Below are positions 31,808 through 38,469 of a stretch of DNA of 45,143 nucleotides, piece by piece. The first letter of the stretch is position 1. Each line of letters opens with the position of its first letter. The notes beneath the pieces were generated by a model. That model worked only from the letters and a program-made list of their open reading frames with translations. It did no database searches and was not told the origin of the DNA. The translations under genes and the position numbers were made by a program. Origin of the DNA: DASZZY01 sp036260395 (GTDB taxonomy: Bacteria > Actinomycetota > UBA4738 > CALAEC01); contig DASZZY010000092.1 in the NCBI GenBank assembly GCA_036260395.1, positions 1-45,143 of the forward strand, written 5' to 3'.

Positions 31808-31847
31808 GGCAGCGATTCTCGCACACGCCCCCCTGGTCGCCGGCGGC

Positions 31848-31853
31848 TATCCT
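31848..31853 (+). promoter_or_regulatory. -10 element for the zinc-ribbon gene
   Basis: TATCCT ends 8 nt before ATG 31862 with no ribosome site between, again pointing to a leaderless transcript. Confidence 0.35.
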
Positions 31854-31861
31854 GCCTGGCC

Positions 31862-32104
31862 ATGGCCGCGCGCCCCGGGTGCCTCGTGTGCGGACGCCCC
31901 ACGTACGACCCGGACAAGCGCGAGCGCCCGTGGGCCCGCGGGGTCGTCGGCGACCGCCAGGTGCTGGTGTGCCCGGCGTGCCAGCGCGACCGGCCGGGGT
32001 GGGACCGCGCGCTCCGGCGGTGCGACCGATGCGCGAGCACCCGCCTGTCGCTGACGCTCGGCGAGGTGGTCTGCCGGGCTTGCGGCCTCGGCGCGCCCGT
32101 CTGA
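31862..32104 (+). CDS. Small zinc-finger protein, unknown
   Basis: This 80-residue protein has four CxxC-type knuckles: CLVCG, CPACQ, CDRCA and CRACG, enough for two treble-clef or ribbon zinc sites. It is basic and lacks a membrane segment, so it is probably cytoplasmic and may bind nucleic acid or act as an adaptor. I do not recognise the family. It lies between the divergent cyclic-nucleotide-binding gene and etfB, about 120 nt before etfB. Confidence 0.65.
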   Translation: MAARPGCLVCGRPTYDPDKRERPWARGVVGDRQVLVCPACQRDRPGWDRALRRCDRCASTRLSLTLGEVVCRACGLGAPV

Positions 32105-32121
32105 CCGGCGGTCGGTAGGTT
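32103..32121. promoter_or_regulatory. Operator-like repeat upstream of etfB
   Basis: GACCG-g-CGGTC (32103-32113) is a perfect short inverted repeat overlapping the end of the zinc-finger gene, continuing into CGGTAGGT (32114-32121), the same octamer found in the thiolase operator region. It may be a shared TetR-family site for fatty-acid oxidation genes. Confidence 0.3.
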
Positions 32122-32226
32122 GCGGCCGGCCCCCGGGCGGGAAACGATATGCGGGGCCGCCCGCCCGCAGCGGCCGAAGCCGAGGGATCCCGACGACCGA
32201 GGACCTCTGAGGAAGGAGAGCCATCC

Positions 32227-32994
32227 GTGAACGTGGTCGTGCTGGCCAAGTACATCCCGAACCCCCAGGGGACGCCCGACCTGGGGGACGACAACCTGGT
32301 CAAACGTGAGGGCGTGGAGGGGGGCCTCGACCCCGGCGACGAGTTCGCCGTCGAGGCCGCCCTCCAGCTCGCCGAGCAGAGCGGCGGTGAGGTCACCGTC
32401 GTCTCGATGGGCCCCGAGGTCGCCCTCCAGGCGGTCCAGAAGGCGCTGTCGATGAACTGCAGCAAGGGGGTCCTGATCTCCGATCCGGCGCTGCGCGGGT
32501 CGGACGTCTGGGTGACCGCCAGGGTGCTCGCCGCGGCGATCAAGCGGGCGGGGTTCGACGTCGTGGTGACCGGCGTGGAGTCCACCGACGGCTCCACCGG
32601 GACCCTCCCGATGACGCTGGCGGAGCTGCTGGAGGTGCCGGCCCTGAGCTTCGCCCGCCACGTCGAGGCCAAGGACGGGAACATCCGGATCGAGCGCCAG
32701 ACGGAGACCGGCTACGACGTCGTGGAGTGCGCGCCGCCGGCCCTCGTCTCGGTGACCGCCGGGGCCAACAACCCCCGGTATCCGACCCTCAAGAACATCA
32801 TGCAGGCCAAGCAGAAGCCGGTGGACCGTCCGTCGCTCGCCGACCTCGGGCTCTCGGGCGACGAGGTGCGCCCCACCCAGCAGGTCGCCGAGATCCGGCC
32901 CGCGCCGGAGCGCCAGGGCGGGGAGATCGTCGAGGACGAGGGCGAGGGCGTCCAGCGGATCGTGGAGTTCCTCAAGGAAGCGAAGGTGCTGTGA
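32227..32994 (+). CDS. etfB: Electron transfer flavoprotein beta subunit
   Basis: EtfB binds AMP and, with EtfA, accepts electrons from acyl-CoA dehydrogenases and passes them to the respiratory chain. GTG 32227 has an AAGGAG ribosome site and gives the canonical N-terminus NVVVLAKYIPNP; length is 255 residues. Family features include DPGDEFAVEAALQL, VVSMGPEVALQAVQKALSM, GVESTDGSTGTLP with the adenine-nucleotide loop, and PRYPTLKNIMQAKQKP. The gene overlaps etfA by one base (GTGATG). A preceding 120-nt gap holds an inverted repeat similar to the one at the thiolase gene. Confidence 0.93.
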   Translation: MNVVVLAKYIPNPQGTPDLGDDNLVKREGVEGGLDPGDEFAVEAALQLAEQSGGEVTVVSMGPEVALQAVQKALSMNCSKGVLISDPALRGSDVWVTARVLAAAIKRAGFDVVVTGVESTDGSTGTLPMTLAELLEVPALSFARHVEAKDGNIRIERQTETGYDVVECAPPALVSVTAGANNPRYPTLKNIMQAKQKPVDRPSLADLGLSGDEVRPTQQVAEIRPAPERQGGEIVEDEGEGVQRIVEFLKEAKVL

Positions 32995-33956
32995 TGGGTG
33001 CGGTCTGGGTCTACGGAGAGCTGTTCGAGGGCAACGTCCACCCCACCACGCTGGAGCTCCTGACGAAGGCCCGGTCGCTGGGGGATGGCACGGAGGCGGT
33101 CCTGCTCGGGCCGGGGGCGTCCGAGGTCGCGCCGACCCTCGGCGAGTACGGGGCCCAGCGCGTGTTCGCCGCCGACGACGCCGTCTACACCGACCACCTG
33201 GCCCAGCCCGCGGTCCATACGCTCCACCGGCTGGTGGAGGAGCACCGGCCGGGCATGATCCTGTTCGCGATGACCTACGTGGCCCGCGACGTCGCCGGGC
33301 GCCTCCAGGCCCGGACCGGCTCGACGCTGCTGTCGAACGCCACCGACATCCTCGGGCCGGACAGGGGCCAGACGCAGATCTTCGGCGGGACGCAGATCGT
33401 CGACGTGGCGCTGGAGGGGCCCGACCCCAAGCTCGTCGTGGTCCGGCCGAAGTCCTTCGAGCCGCAGCCGTCGGGGGGGACGGCGGAGGTCGTCGAGGTG
33501 CCGGTGGACGTGCCGGAGGAGCTCAAGCGGCCGACCGTGGTGGAGCGCCACGAGGAGGCCGCCGCGGGCCCGAAGCTCGAGGAGGCCCCGGTGGTCATCT
33601 CCGGCGGTCGGGGCCTCCAGGACGCCGGGAACTTCGAGCTCCTGCGCGAGCTGGCCGAGTCGATCGGTAAGGCAGCGGTCGGCGCCACCCGGGCGGTGGT
33701 CGACTCCGGATGGGTGCCGTACGCGATGCAGATCGGCCAGACGGGCACCACCGTGAAGCCCGACGTCTACATCGCCGTGGGGATCAGCGGCGCCACCCAG
33801 CACATGGTCGGCATGAAGGAGTCCAAGCGGATCATCGCCATCAACAAGGACCCCGACGCCCCGATCCTCAAGATCGCCGACGTCGGCGTGGTTGGCGACG
33901 CGCTGAAGATCGTCCCCAGGGTCACGGAGGCGGTCAAGGCTCAGAAGGGGGGTTGA
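32994..33956 (+). CDS. etfA: Electron transfer flavoprotein alpha subunit
   Basis: EtfA carries the redox-active FAD. The 320-residue product has the N-terminal alpha/beta domain and the strongly conserved FAD domain: VVISGGRGLQDAGNFELL, GATRAVVDSGWVPYAMQIGQTG, KPDVYIAVGISGATQHMVGM and IAINKDPDAPILKIADVGVVGD. All sequence landmarks for FAD contacts appear intact. ATG 32994 overlaps the etfB stop. A cyclic-nucleotide-binding gene begins one base after its stop, probably as the third gene of the operon. Confidence 0.94.
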   Translation: MGAVWVYGELFEGNVHPTTLELLTKARSLGDGTEAVLLGPGASEVAPTLGEYGAQRVFAADDAVYTDHLAQPAVHTLHRLVEEHRPGMILFAMTYVARDVAGRLQARTGSTLLSNATDILGPDRGQTQIFGGTQIVDVALEGPDPKLVVVRPKSFEPQPSGGTAEVVEVPVDVPEELKRPTVVERHEEAAAGPKLEEAPVVISGGRGLQDAGNFELLRELAESIGKAAVGATRAVVDSGWVPYAMQIGQTGTTVKPDVYIAVGISGATQHMVGMKESKRIIAINKDPDAPILKIADVGVVGDALKIVPRVTEAVKAQKGG

Positions 33957-33957
33957 G

Positions 33958-34389
33958 ATGAGAGGGAAGACCCGGGAGCTCCTGTCACAGGTGCCGCTGT
34001 TCTCGGCCTGCACCGGCGAGGAGCTGGACCGGATCGCCCGGCTGGCCAAGCGCGTCTCGGCGGGCGCCGGGGAGACGTTCATGGAGGAGGGCCAGCCCGG
34101 TGGCGCGTTCTACGTGATCGAGCGCGGGACGGCCTCCGTGTCGCTGGACAGGAAGGAGCTGGCCCGCCTGGCGGACGGAGACTTCTTCGGCGAGATGGCC
34201 CTGATCGACCAGGGGCCCCGGAGCGCCACCGTGCAGGCCCAGAGCGACATGGAGCTGTGGATGATCGAGCCCTCGGACTTCGACCAGCTCCTGGACGACG
34301 TCCCGTTCGTGGCCCGCCAGATCCTCCGCGTGCTGTCGAACCGCCTCCGGGCCCTGGAGGGCGCGCCGCAGTACCAGTGGAACCGCTAG
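33958..34389 (+). CDS. Single-domain cyclic-nucleotide-binding protein in the etf operon
   Basis: A 143-residue protein made only of a cNMP-binding domain: LLSQVPLFSACTGEELDRIA, ETFMEEGQPGGAFYVIERG, then a complete phosphate-binding cassette FGEMALIDQGPRSATV with the Glu and Arg that contact cyclic nucleotide ribose and phosphate. The C-terminal helix region ends RVLSNRLRALEG and no DNA-binding domain follows. It starts one base after etfA, so co-expression with the flavoprotein is very likely. It could sense cAMP and modulate ETF or a partner; that is inference. A hairpin terminator follows its stop. Confidence 0.82.
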   Translation: MRGKTRELLSQVPLFSACTGEELDRIARLAKRVSAGAGETFMEEGQPGGAFYVIERGTASVSLDRKELARLADGDFFGEMALIDQGPRSATVQAQSDMELWMIEPSDFDQLLDDVPFVARQILRVLSNRLRALEGAPQYQWNR

Positions 34390-34398
34390 GCGCGGTAA

Positions 34399-34422
34399 GC
34401 CCGGGCCGTCGCGGGCCCGGGC
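34399..34422 (+). terminator. Hairpin terminator after the etf operon
   Basis: GCCCGGGCC (34399-34407) pairs perfectly with GGCCCGGGC (34414-34422) around a six-base loop, 9 nt after the stop of the cyclic-nucleotide-binding gene. There is no T tract, as often in high-GC actinobacteria, so termination strength is uncertain. Confidence 0.5.
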
Positions 34423-34439
34423 CGCTCGGTCCCCAGCCG

Positions 34440-34470
34440 ACCTGAGAGAACGCTCACGTCTCTCTCAGGT
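34440..34470 (+). promoter_or_regulatory. Long perfect hairpin in the cupredoxin leader
   Basis: ACCTGAGAGA (34440-34449) is the exact reverse complement of TCTCTCAGGT (34461-34470). Inside, A-T, C-G and G-C pairs extend the stem past one bulged C to a CTCA tetraloop. The element is isolated between the etf terminator and the cupredoxin start, and is much longer than chance pairing would give. Confidence 0.5.
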
Positions 34471-34491
34471 ACCTGAAAGCTTGCCCGGCAA

Positions 34492-34514
34492 TCCTTGGGG
34501 GGACCTACCAAGGA
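34492..34514 (+). promoter_or_regulatory. Hairpin covering the ribosome binding site of the cupredoxin gene
   Basis: TCCTTGG (34492-34498) pairs perfectly with CCAAGGA (34508-34514). The right arm contains the first part of the strong AAGGAGG ribosome site (34510-34516), 5 nt before ATG 34521. In the folded state ribosome access should be poor, so the leader could act as a switch or thermometer. Confidence 0.5.
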
Positions 34515-34520
34515 GGTGTC

Positions 34521-34889
34521 ATGAAGCGATTCGCGCACATGGGAGTGGCCCTGGCCGCGGCGGGGATCCTGGCCGCCTGCGGCGGCGGCGGAGACGCCGG
34601 CGGCGCACAGCAGAGAGACGGCGCGGAGACCGGCGGCGGCGCGGGGACCACCCTCACGATGGTGGACAACGCGTTCGAGCCGGCGGAGCTGACCGTCTCG
34701 GCCGGGACGGAGGTCGAGCTCGTCAACGACGGGGAGTCGATCCACAACCTGACGGTGGACGGGATCGACGAAGACGTCGAGGCCGGGCAGAGCTCGTCCG
34801 TGACCATCGACCTGGAGCCGGGCGAGTACCGGATGGTCTGCGAGTACCACGAGGCCCAGGGGATGGAAGGGACCCTGACGGTCCAGTGA
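34521..34889 (+). CDS. Cupredoxin lipoprotein with structured leader
   Basis: This 122-residue protein has a lipoprotein signal (KR start, hydrophobic core, ILAACGGGG), a Gly/Ala-rich spacer, and a plastocyanin-like fold. Type 1 copper ligands are His in SIHNL, Cys and His in MVCEYH, and Met in QGMEG. It is expected to be anchored outside the membrane as an electron carrier or copper-binding protein. A strong AAGGAGG site precedes ATG 34521 but is predicted to be paired in a leader hairpin. The stop overlaps the start of a second, two-domain cupredoxin gene, so the two proteins are coupled. Confidence 0.85.
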   Translation: MKRFAHMGVALAAAGILAACGGGGDAGGAQQRDGAETGGGAGTTLTMVDNAFEPAELTVSAGTEVELVNDGESIHNLTVDGIDEDVEAGQSSSVTIDLEPGEYRMVCEYHEAQGMEGTLTVQ

Positions 34890-35674
34890 GTGCCCGGCGA
34901 CCAGCATGGGCCGTGGCGGCGGCCGTCGCCTTCGTGGCGGCGGCCTGCGGCGGCCCCACGAACCGGCCGGCGCCGACGCAGGTCACGCTCGGCGAGCAGG
35001 CGGCGGAGCGGCCATCCACCGAGCCCCCCGCTCCGGAGCCGGCCGAGCCTCGCCGGGTCGATCCCCGCAAGGGCGGGTTCGAGGTCGGCTTCGGCGAGTA
35101 CGCCGTGACGCTCGAGGCCCCCGCGATCCGCCCCGGGCCCGTGACGTTCGCCGTCCACAACGGCGGCAAGCTCGTCCACGGGTTCGAGATCGAGGCCGAG
35201 GGGGGCGACGACGACAACAGCGGGCCCGGCGGCGGGGACGACGAGGGGTTCAAGATGGAGACCGAGGCGATCGAGCCCGGCTCGACCCTCCGCGTGCCGC
35301 TGGAGCTCGGGGCCGGCCTCTACAAGGTCGAGTGCTGGGTGGACGGCCACGACGACCTGGGGATGGAGATCCTCCTCGAGGTCCGGCCGGACGCCCCGCT
35401 CGTCCGCCAGGAGCCGGCCGGGGCGGCCCCGGACGCCGTGCTCCTCCAGGGGTTCGCCTTCGAGCCGCCCACCCTGGAGGTCGAGGCCGGGACCGAGGTG
35501 ACGTGGACGAACGAGGACCCCGCCGACCACACGGTCACGGCGAAGGACGGCTCGTTCGACTCCGGTCCGTTCGGGCAGGGCCAGACGTTCTCGTTCACCG
35601 CGGAGCAACCCGGCAGGGTCGCGTACTTCTGCGCGATCCATCCGACGATGGAGGGCACGATCGTCGTCCGCTGA
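34886..35674 (+). CDS. Lipoprotein with two cupredoxin domains
   Basis: A 262-residue exported protein: signal and lipobox VAAACGG, a Pro/Glu-rich spacer to about residue 50, and two cupredoxin-like domains. Domain 1 (about 55-170) has VHGFEI, VECWVDGH and LGMEI, supplying His, Cys, His and Met, with an acidic Asp/Gly loop inserted between strands. Domain 2 (about 180-262) has DHTVTA, YFCAIH and TMEGT, again a complete type 1 copper set. Two centres in one chain could relay electrons. GTG 34886 overlaps the stop of the single-domain cupredoxin. No oxidase gene is adjacent, so the redox partner is unknown. Confidence 0.83.
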   Translation: MSARRPAWAVAAAVAFVAAACGGPTNRPAPTQVTLGEQAAERPSTEPPAPEPAEPRRVDPRKGGFEVGFGEYAVTLEAPAIRPGPVTFAVHNGGKLVHGFEIEAEGGDDDNSGPGGGDDEGFKMETEAIEPGSTLRVPLELGAGLYKVECWVDGHDDLGMEILLEVRPDAPLVRQEPAGAAPDAVLLQGFAFEPPTLEVEAGTEVTWTNEDPADHTVTAKDGSFDSGPFGQGQTFSFTAEQPGRVAYFCAIHPTMEGTIVVR

Positions 35675-35694
35675 CCGGCGGGTGTGCCGGCCGG

Positions 35695-37164
35695 CTAGGG
35701 CGTGAACGATGCCTTCGCGGACCAGGGCCCGGTGGTGGTCGCCGACTGCCACCGGGCCTTGAACGCGTAGGTCTTGCCCGCCTTCACCTTCACCGGCTTG
35801 GCCTTCTTCCCGAACACCCGGGACAGGGCCGCGGTGTCCTTCCGCCAGTTCTTCCACACCCCGGCGCCCACCTTGTACTGCACATCGAAGACGTAGCCCG
35901 TGGGGACCGACGAGGCCCACGTCACCGTGAACGGCAGCCCGGCGGGCTTCTTGGCGATGGAGACCGCCACGGCTGGGGGCTCCACCGACCCGTCGGACCC
36001 TCCGTCGCCCGTGAGGAAGCTGCTGTCGGCCACGTTCCAGTGCGTGTCGAGGTAGCTCCCCGCCGGCGGATCGGTCGAGAAGTAGTCGTCGTGGTTGCAG
36101 TCGAGCGTGCGGTCGGTGGCCGCGGGGCAGGCCACGTCGAGCTGCACGGGCCCGGGGCCGTCGTCGTCGTAGCACATCACGTCGTACTCGTCGGTGCAGT
36201 GCCAGCCCGCCGGCGACGGCCAGGCACTGGTCGTGTGGGGGGCCGAGGGCTGGACGGCGCCCATGTTGTGGGCCAGCTCGTGCGTCTCGACCGGCGTCCC
36301 CGACAGCCCCCAGCACGGGGCGTCGACCCGGGCGACCAGGCCGTCGACGTTCGGATGGCCGTTGTTGAGGTTGGAGGCCCCGGGCTGGTCATCGGGCATG
36401 ACCTCGCCGATGCCGCAGTAGGGGCCGGGGGCGTCCATCCACACGAGGAACTTGCGCTGGTGGCTGGTGAAGCCCGCCGCCACGAGCTCGGAGATCGTGT
36501 TCCCGAACGAGTCGTCGCCGGTGGCCGAGAACTGGAACTTCGTCACGACGACGTTGCAGGCCGCGTCGTGCACGAAGCGGACGTGGCGCTCGCCCCCGGT
36601 CTCGGCGGCGCTGTCGGAAAAGACGTCGTCGACGTGCGACGCCGCCCAGCCCTGGATCAGCGGGGCGATCGTGGCGTAGCGGTCGGTGCTCCCGGCCGGA
36701 TAGCCGTAGATGGCCTGGACCCGGTTCCCGGACGTGCCGTCCCCCGTGCACGGGACCGGCGAGGCCGGCGGCGGCTCCGGCAGGTCGTCCGCGGCCACGG
36801 GATCCCGCACGTCGATCCCGTGGGGCGCCGGGTCCGGCCCGTGGGAGCATCCACGGAGCGCTCCCCGGTCGTCCCGGACCTCGTAGAGCGGGCGCGGACA
36901 GGCCTGTGGCCGGTCGGGCCGCTCGAGCCCCCGGTACACCATCCCGCGGGCGGGGTCGCGGCGTGGGTGGTCCGCGGCGGCATCGCGCGCCCGGGAGATC
37001 GCGGCGGCGTCCGCCGAAGCGGATTCCGCCGACCAGGCCGGCGCGGCCCCCACCCAGGCCGCCGCGACGGCCACCGCCACGAGGATGGAGCGTGCCCGAA
37101 GGCCTGCGGGCGCGGCCTGCCCCGCTCGATCGGCGCGTGCGGCGATGTCCTGACGTTCCGGCAA
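35695..37164 (-). CDS. Secreted metzincin-like zinc metalloprotease with C-terminal Fn3-like domain
   Basis: The 489-residue protein starts at TTG 37164, supported by a GGAGGAGG ribosome site. The signal peptide (about 25-45) ends PAWSAES. The protease core contains THELAHNMG with zinc-binding His295 and His299 and catalytic Glu296, and a later DVMCYDD whose Met330 suits a metzincin Met-turn. The usual third ligand of HExxHxxGxxH is not a His at the standard place (NMGAVQ), so another residue may serve. Many Cys suggest disulfides. The last 90 residues look like a fibronectin-III-type domain (VTWASSVPTGYVFDVQYKVG, AFKARWQS). Substrate unknown. It is convergent with the two-domain cupredoxin gene. 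Confidence 0.78.
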   Translation of the reverse strand: MPERQDIAARADRAGQAAPAGLRARSILVAVAVAAAWVGAAPAWSAESASADAAAISRARDAAADHPRRDPARGMVYRGLERPDRPQACPRPLYEVRDDRGALRGCSHGPDPAPHGIDVRDPVAADDLPEPPPASPVPCTGDGTSGNRVQAIYGYPAGSTDRYATIAPLIQGWAASHVDDVFSDSAAETGGERHVRFVHDAACNVVVTKFQFSATGDDSFGNTISELVAAGFTSHQRKFLVWMDAPGPYCGIGEVMPDDQPGASNLNNGHPNVDGLVARVDAPCWGLSGTPVETHELAHNMGAVQPSAPHTTSAWPSPAGWHCTDEYDVMCYDDDGPGPVQLDVACPAATDRTLDCNHDDYFSTDPPAGSYLDTHWNVADSSFLTGDGGSDGSVEPPAVAVSIAKKPAGLPFTVTWASSVPTGYVFDVQYKVGAGVWKNWRKDTAALSRVFGKKAKPVKVKAGKTYAFKARWQSATTTGPWSAKASFTP

Positions 37165-37244
37165 CGAGACCTCCTCCGGCGGCGCCCCACGGTCGCCGCA
37201 GGGAGGGCATCGTCATCCGGCGCCAGATCCTGAAGGGGCCAGGC

Positions 37245-38012
37245 CTACCCGTCGGGCTCGTGCTTCTGCTGTTCGGTCATGTGCTCCTCGTACCGCCGGC
37301 GGGCCTTCCGGCGGAGGCGCTCGCCGCGCTGGCCCTTGTCGCGCTCGTCGAGCTCGGCGACCGTGCGCTCCATCCCGTACACCAGCACGGTGTCCCCGGG
37401 GTACAAGGGGGCGGTCCCCTTCGGCGCCCCCACCCAGCGCCCGTCCGCCCGCTCGATCCCCAGGACGAGGACGCCCTCGTGCGGCAGGTCGACCTCCTCG
37501 AGCGTCCGGTTGGCGAGCCAGTCACCTTCCCGGACCTCCAGCTCGGCCACGCTCCAGTTGCCGCTGAGGCGGAGCAGGCTGGCGTAGTCGCGGACGTCGA
37601 GCCGGGTGAACCGCTTCAGCGCCCGCTCGATCGTCCGGGACAGCCACCGGTCGACGAGCTGGCTCCGGGCGATGACGATCAGGACGACCACCCCCCCGAG
37701 CAGGAGGGCTCCTCGCCCGGCGGCGTCGGCCGGGCCGGAGCTTCCGACGAATGAGAGGATCAGCGTGGCGATGACGGAGACGACGCCGGCGCTGCCGAGG
37801 AGGATCAGCAGCAGGACGATCCTCCGCCGGACGGGATGCTTCATCACCGACTCCGCCTCGCTGGTGGTGAACCCCACGCCGCTGAACGCTGACCGGGCCT
37901 GGAACCGAGCCACCTCCCGGGAGAGCCCCGTCAGCGTCAGGGCCACCGTGGCCACCCGGGTGACGAGGATCGAGAGCGTCACGGCGACCAGAAGCGAGAT
38001 CGCAGCGGCCAT
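37245..38012 (-). CDS. Membrane protein with C-terminal TrkA-C (RCK-C) domain
   Basis: 255 residues. Helix 1 (5-28), a pore-like FQARSAFSGVGFTTSEAE segment reminiscent of K+ transporter selectivity loops, helices 2 and 3 (about 64-90 and 100-118), then a cytoplasmic domain from about 150 that matches TrkA-C/RCK-C (LEEVDLPHEGVLVLGIERADG, YPGDTVLVYGM). TrkA-C domains bind small ligands and gate ion transport. The membrane part is too small to be a full Trk/Ktr channel subunit, so the protein may be a regulator. The tail is highly charged. ATG 38012. The substrate ion is inferred from family resemblance only. Confidence 0.75.
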   Translation of the reverse strand: MAAAISLLVAVTLSILVTRVATVALTLTGLSREVARFQARSAFSGVGFTTSEAESVMKHPVRRRIVLLLILLGSAGVVSVIATLILSFVGSSGPADAAGRGALLLGGVVVLIVIARSQLVDRWLSRTIERALKRFTRLDVRDYASLLRLSGNWSVAELEVREGDWLANRTLEEVDLPHEGVLVLGIERADGRWVGAPKGTAPLYPGDTVLVYGMERTVAELDERDKGQRGERLRRKARRRYEEHMTEQQKHEPDG

Positions 38013-38097
38013 GGCGGTCTCTTTCTCCCCGCGCCGGCCGCATGCGACACGCGGAGCGCCCGCGCGTCACCCCGCTCCTGAAGCGGGACGCCGACGC

Positions 38098-38403
38098 CTA
38101 CGGGCGCCGAGCCAGTTCTCGCTCCGTTCGACGCCTGAGGCGCCACCGCTGGACCCCGAGGGCCAGCACGAACCCGACGGGAGCTCCGATCCCGCTCCCC
38201 AAGAAGATTGCTACGAGGGCCCCCGTCGGCGTCACCACGCAGCCCAGCTCCTCGCACGTCAGAAGATGGACGGCGAGGAAGAGCCCTACGCCGAGCGCTC
38301 CGCCGAAGGCGGCGCTGAGTACCCTGAGCCACCGATTCGGGGGCGGCGGATCGTCAGCTACCGGGAGGACCGGCTCCCTCGGTTCGAGCGGATCCCGGCT
38401 CAC
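38098..38403 (-). CDS. Two-helix membrane protein, unknown
   Basis: This 101-residue protein (GTG at 38403) has an acidic Pro-rich N-terminus, two hydrophobic helices (about 27-47 and 59-83) separated by a loop with two Cys (LTCEELGCVV), and a strongly basic tail (RWRLRRRTERELARR). The Cys pair may be a disulfide outside the membrane. I do not recognise it. A short hairpin, CCCGCT/AGCGGG at 38071-38087, lies just past its stop and may be a weak terminator before the TrkA-C gene. Confidence 0.6.
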   Translation of the reverse strand: MSRDPLEPREPVLPVADDPPPPNRWLRVLSAAFGGALGVGLFLAVHLLTCEELGCVVTPTGALVAIFLGSGIGAPVGFVLALGVQRWRLRRRTERELARRP

Positions 38404-38469
38404 TCGGGACGCCTGAGCGGGCTAGGCAACCGGCACCGCCCCCGCGCACTGCGGCGACCGGCGGCGCGA

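Noticed and set aside
29643..32684. 1013-codon minus-strand open frame across the deacetylase and etfB
   Set aside because: It crosses several well-supported genes on the other strand and has Arg/Gly-rich composition without motifs.
34440..34520. TPP or SAM riboswitch upstream of the cupredoxin gene
   Set aside because: CTGAGA and CCCGGCAA recall parts of THI and SAM elements, but the other conserved blocks and their order are missing; kept only as an unclassified structured leader.
38071..38087. CCCGCT/AGCGGG hairpin as a firm terminator
   Set aside because: Only a 6-bp stem with no T tract in a GC-rich gap; mentioned under the adjacent gene but not called as a feature.
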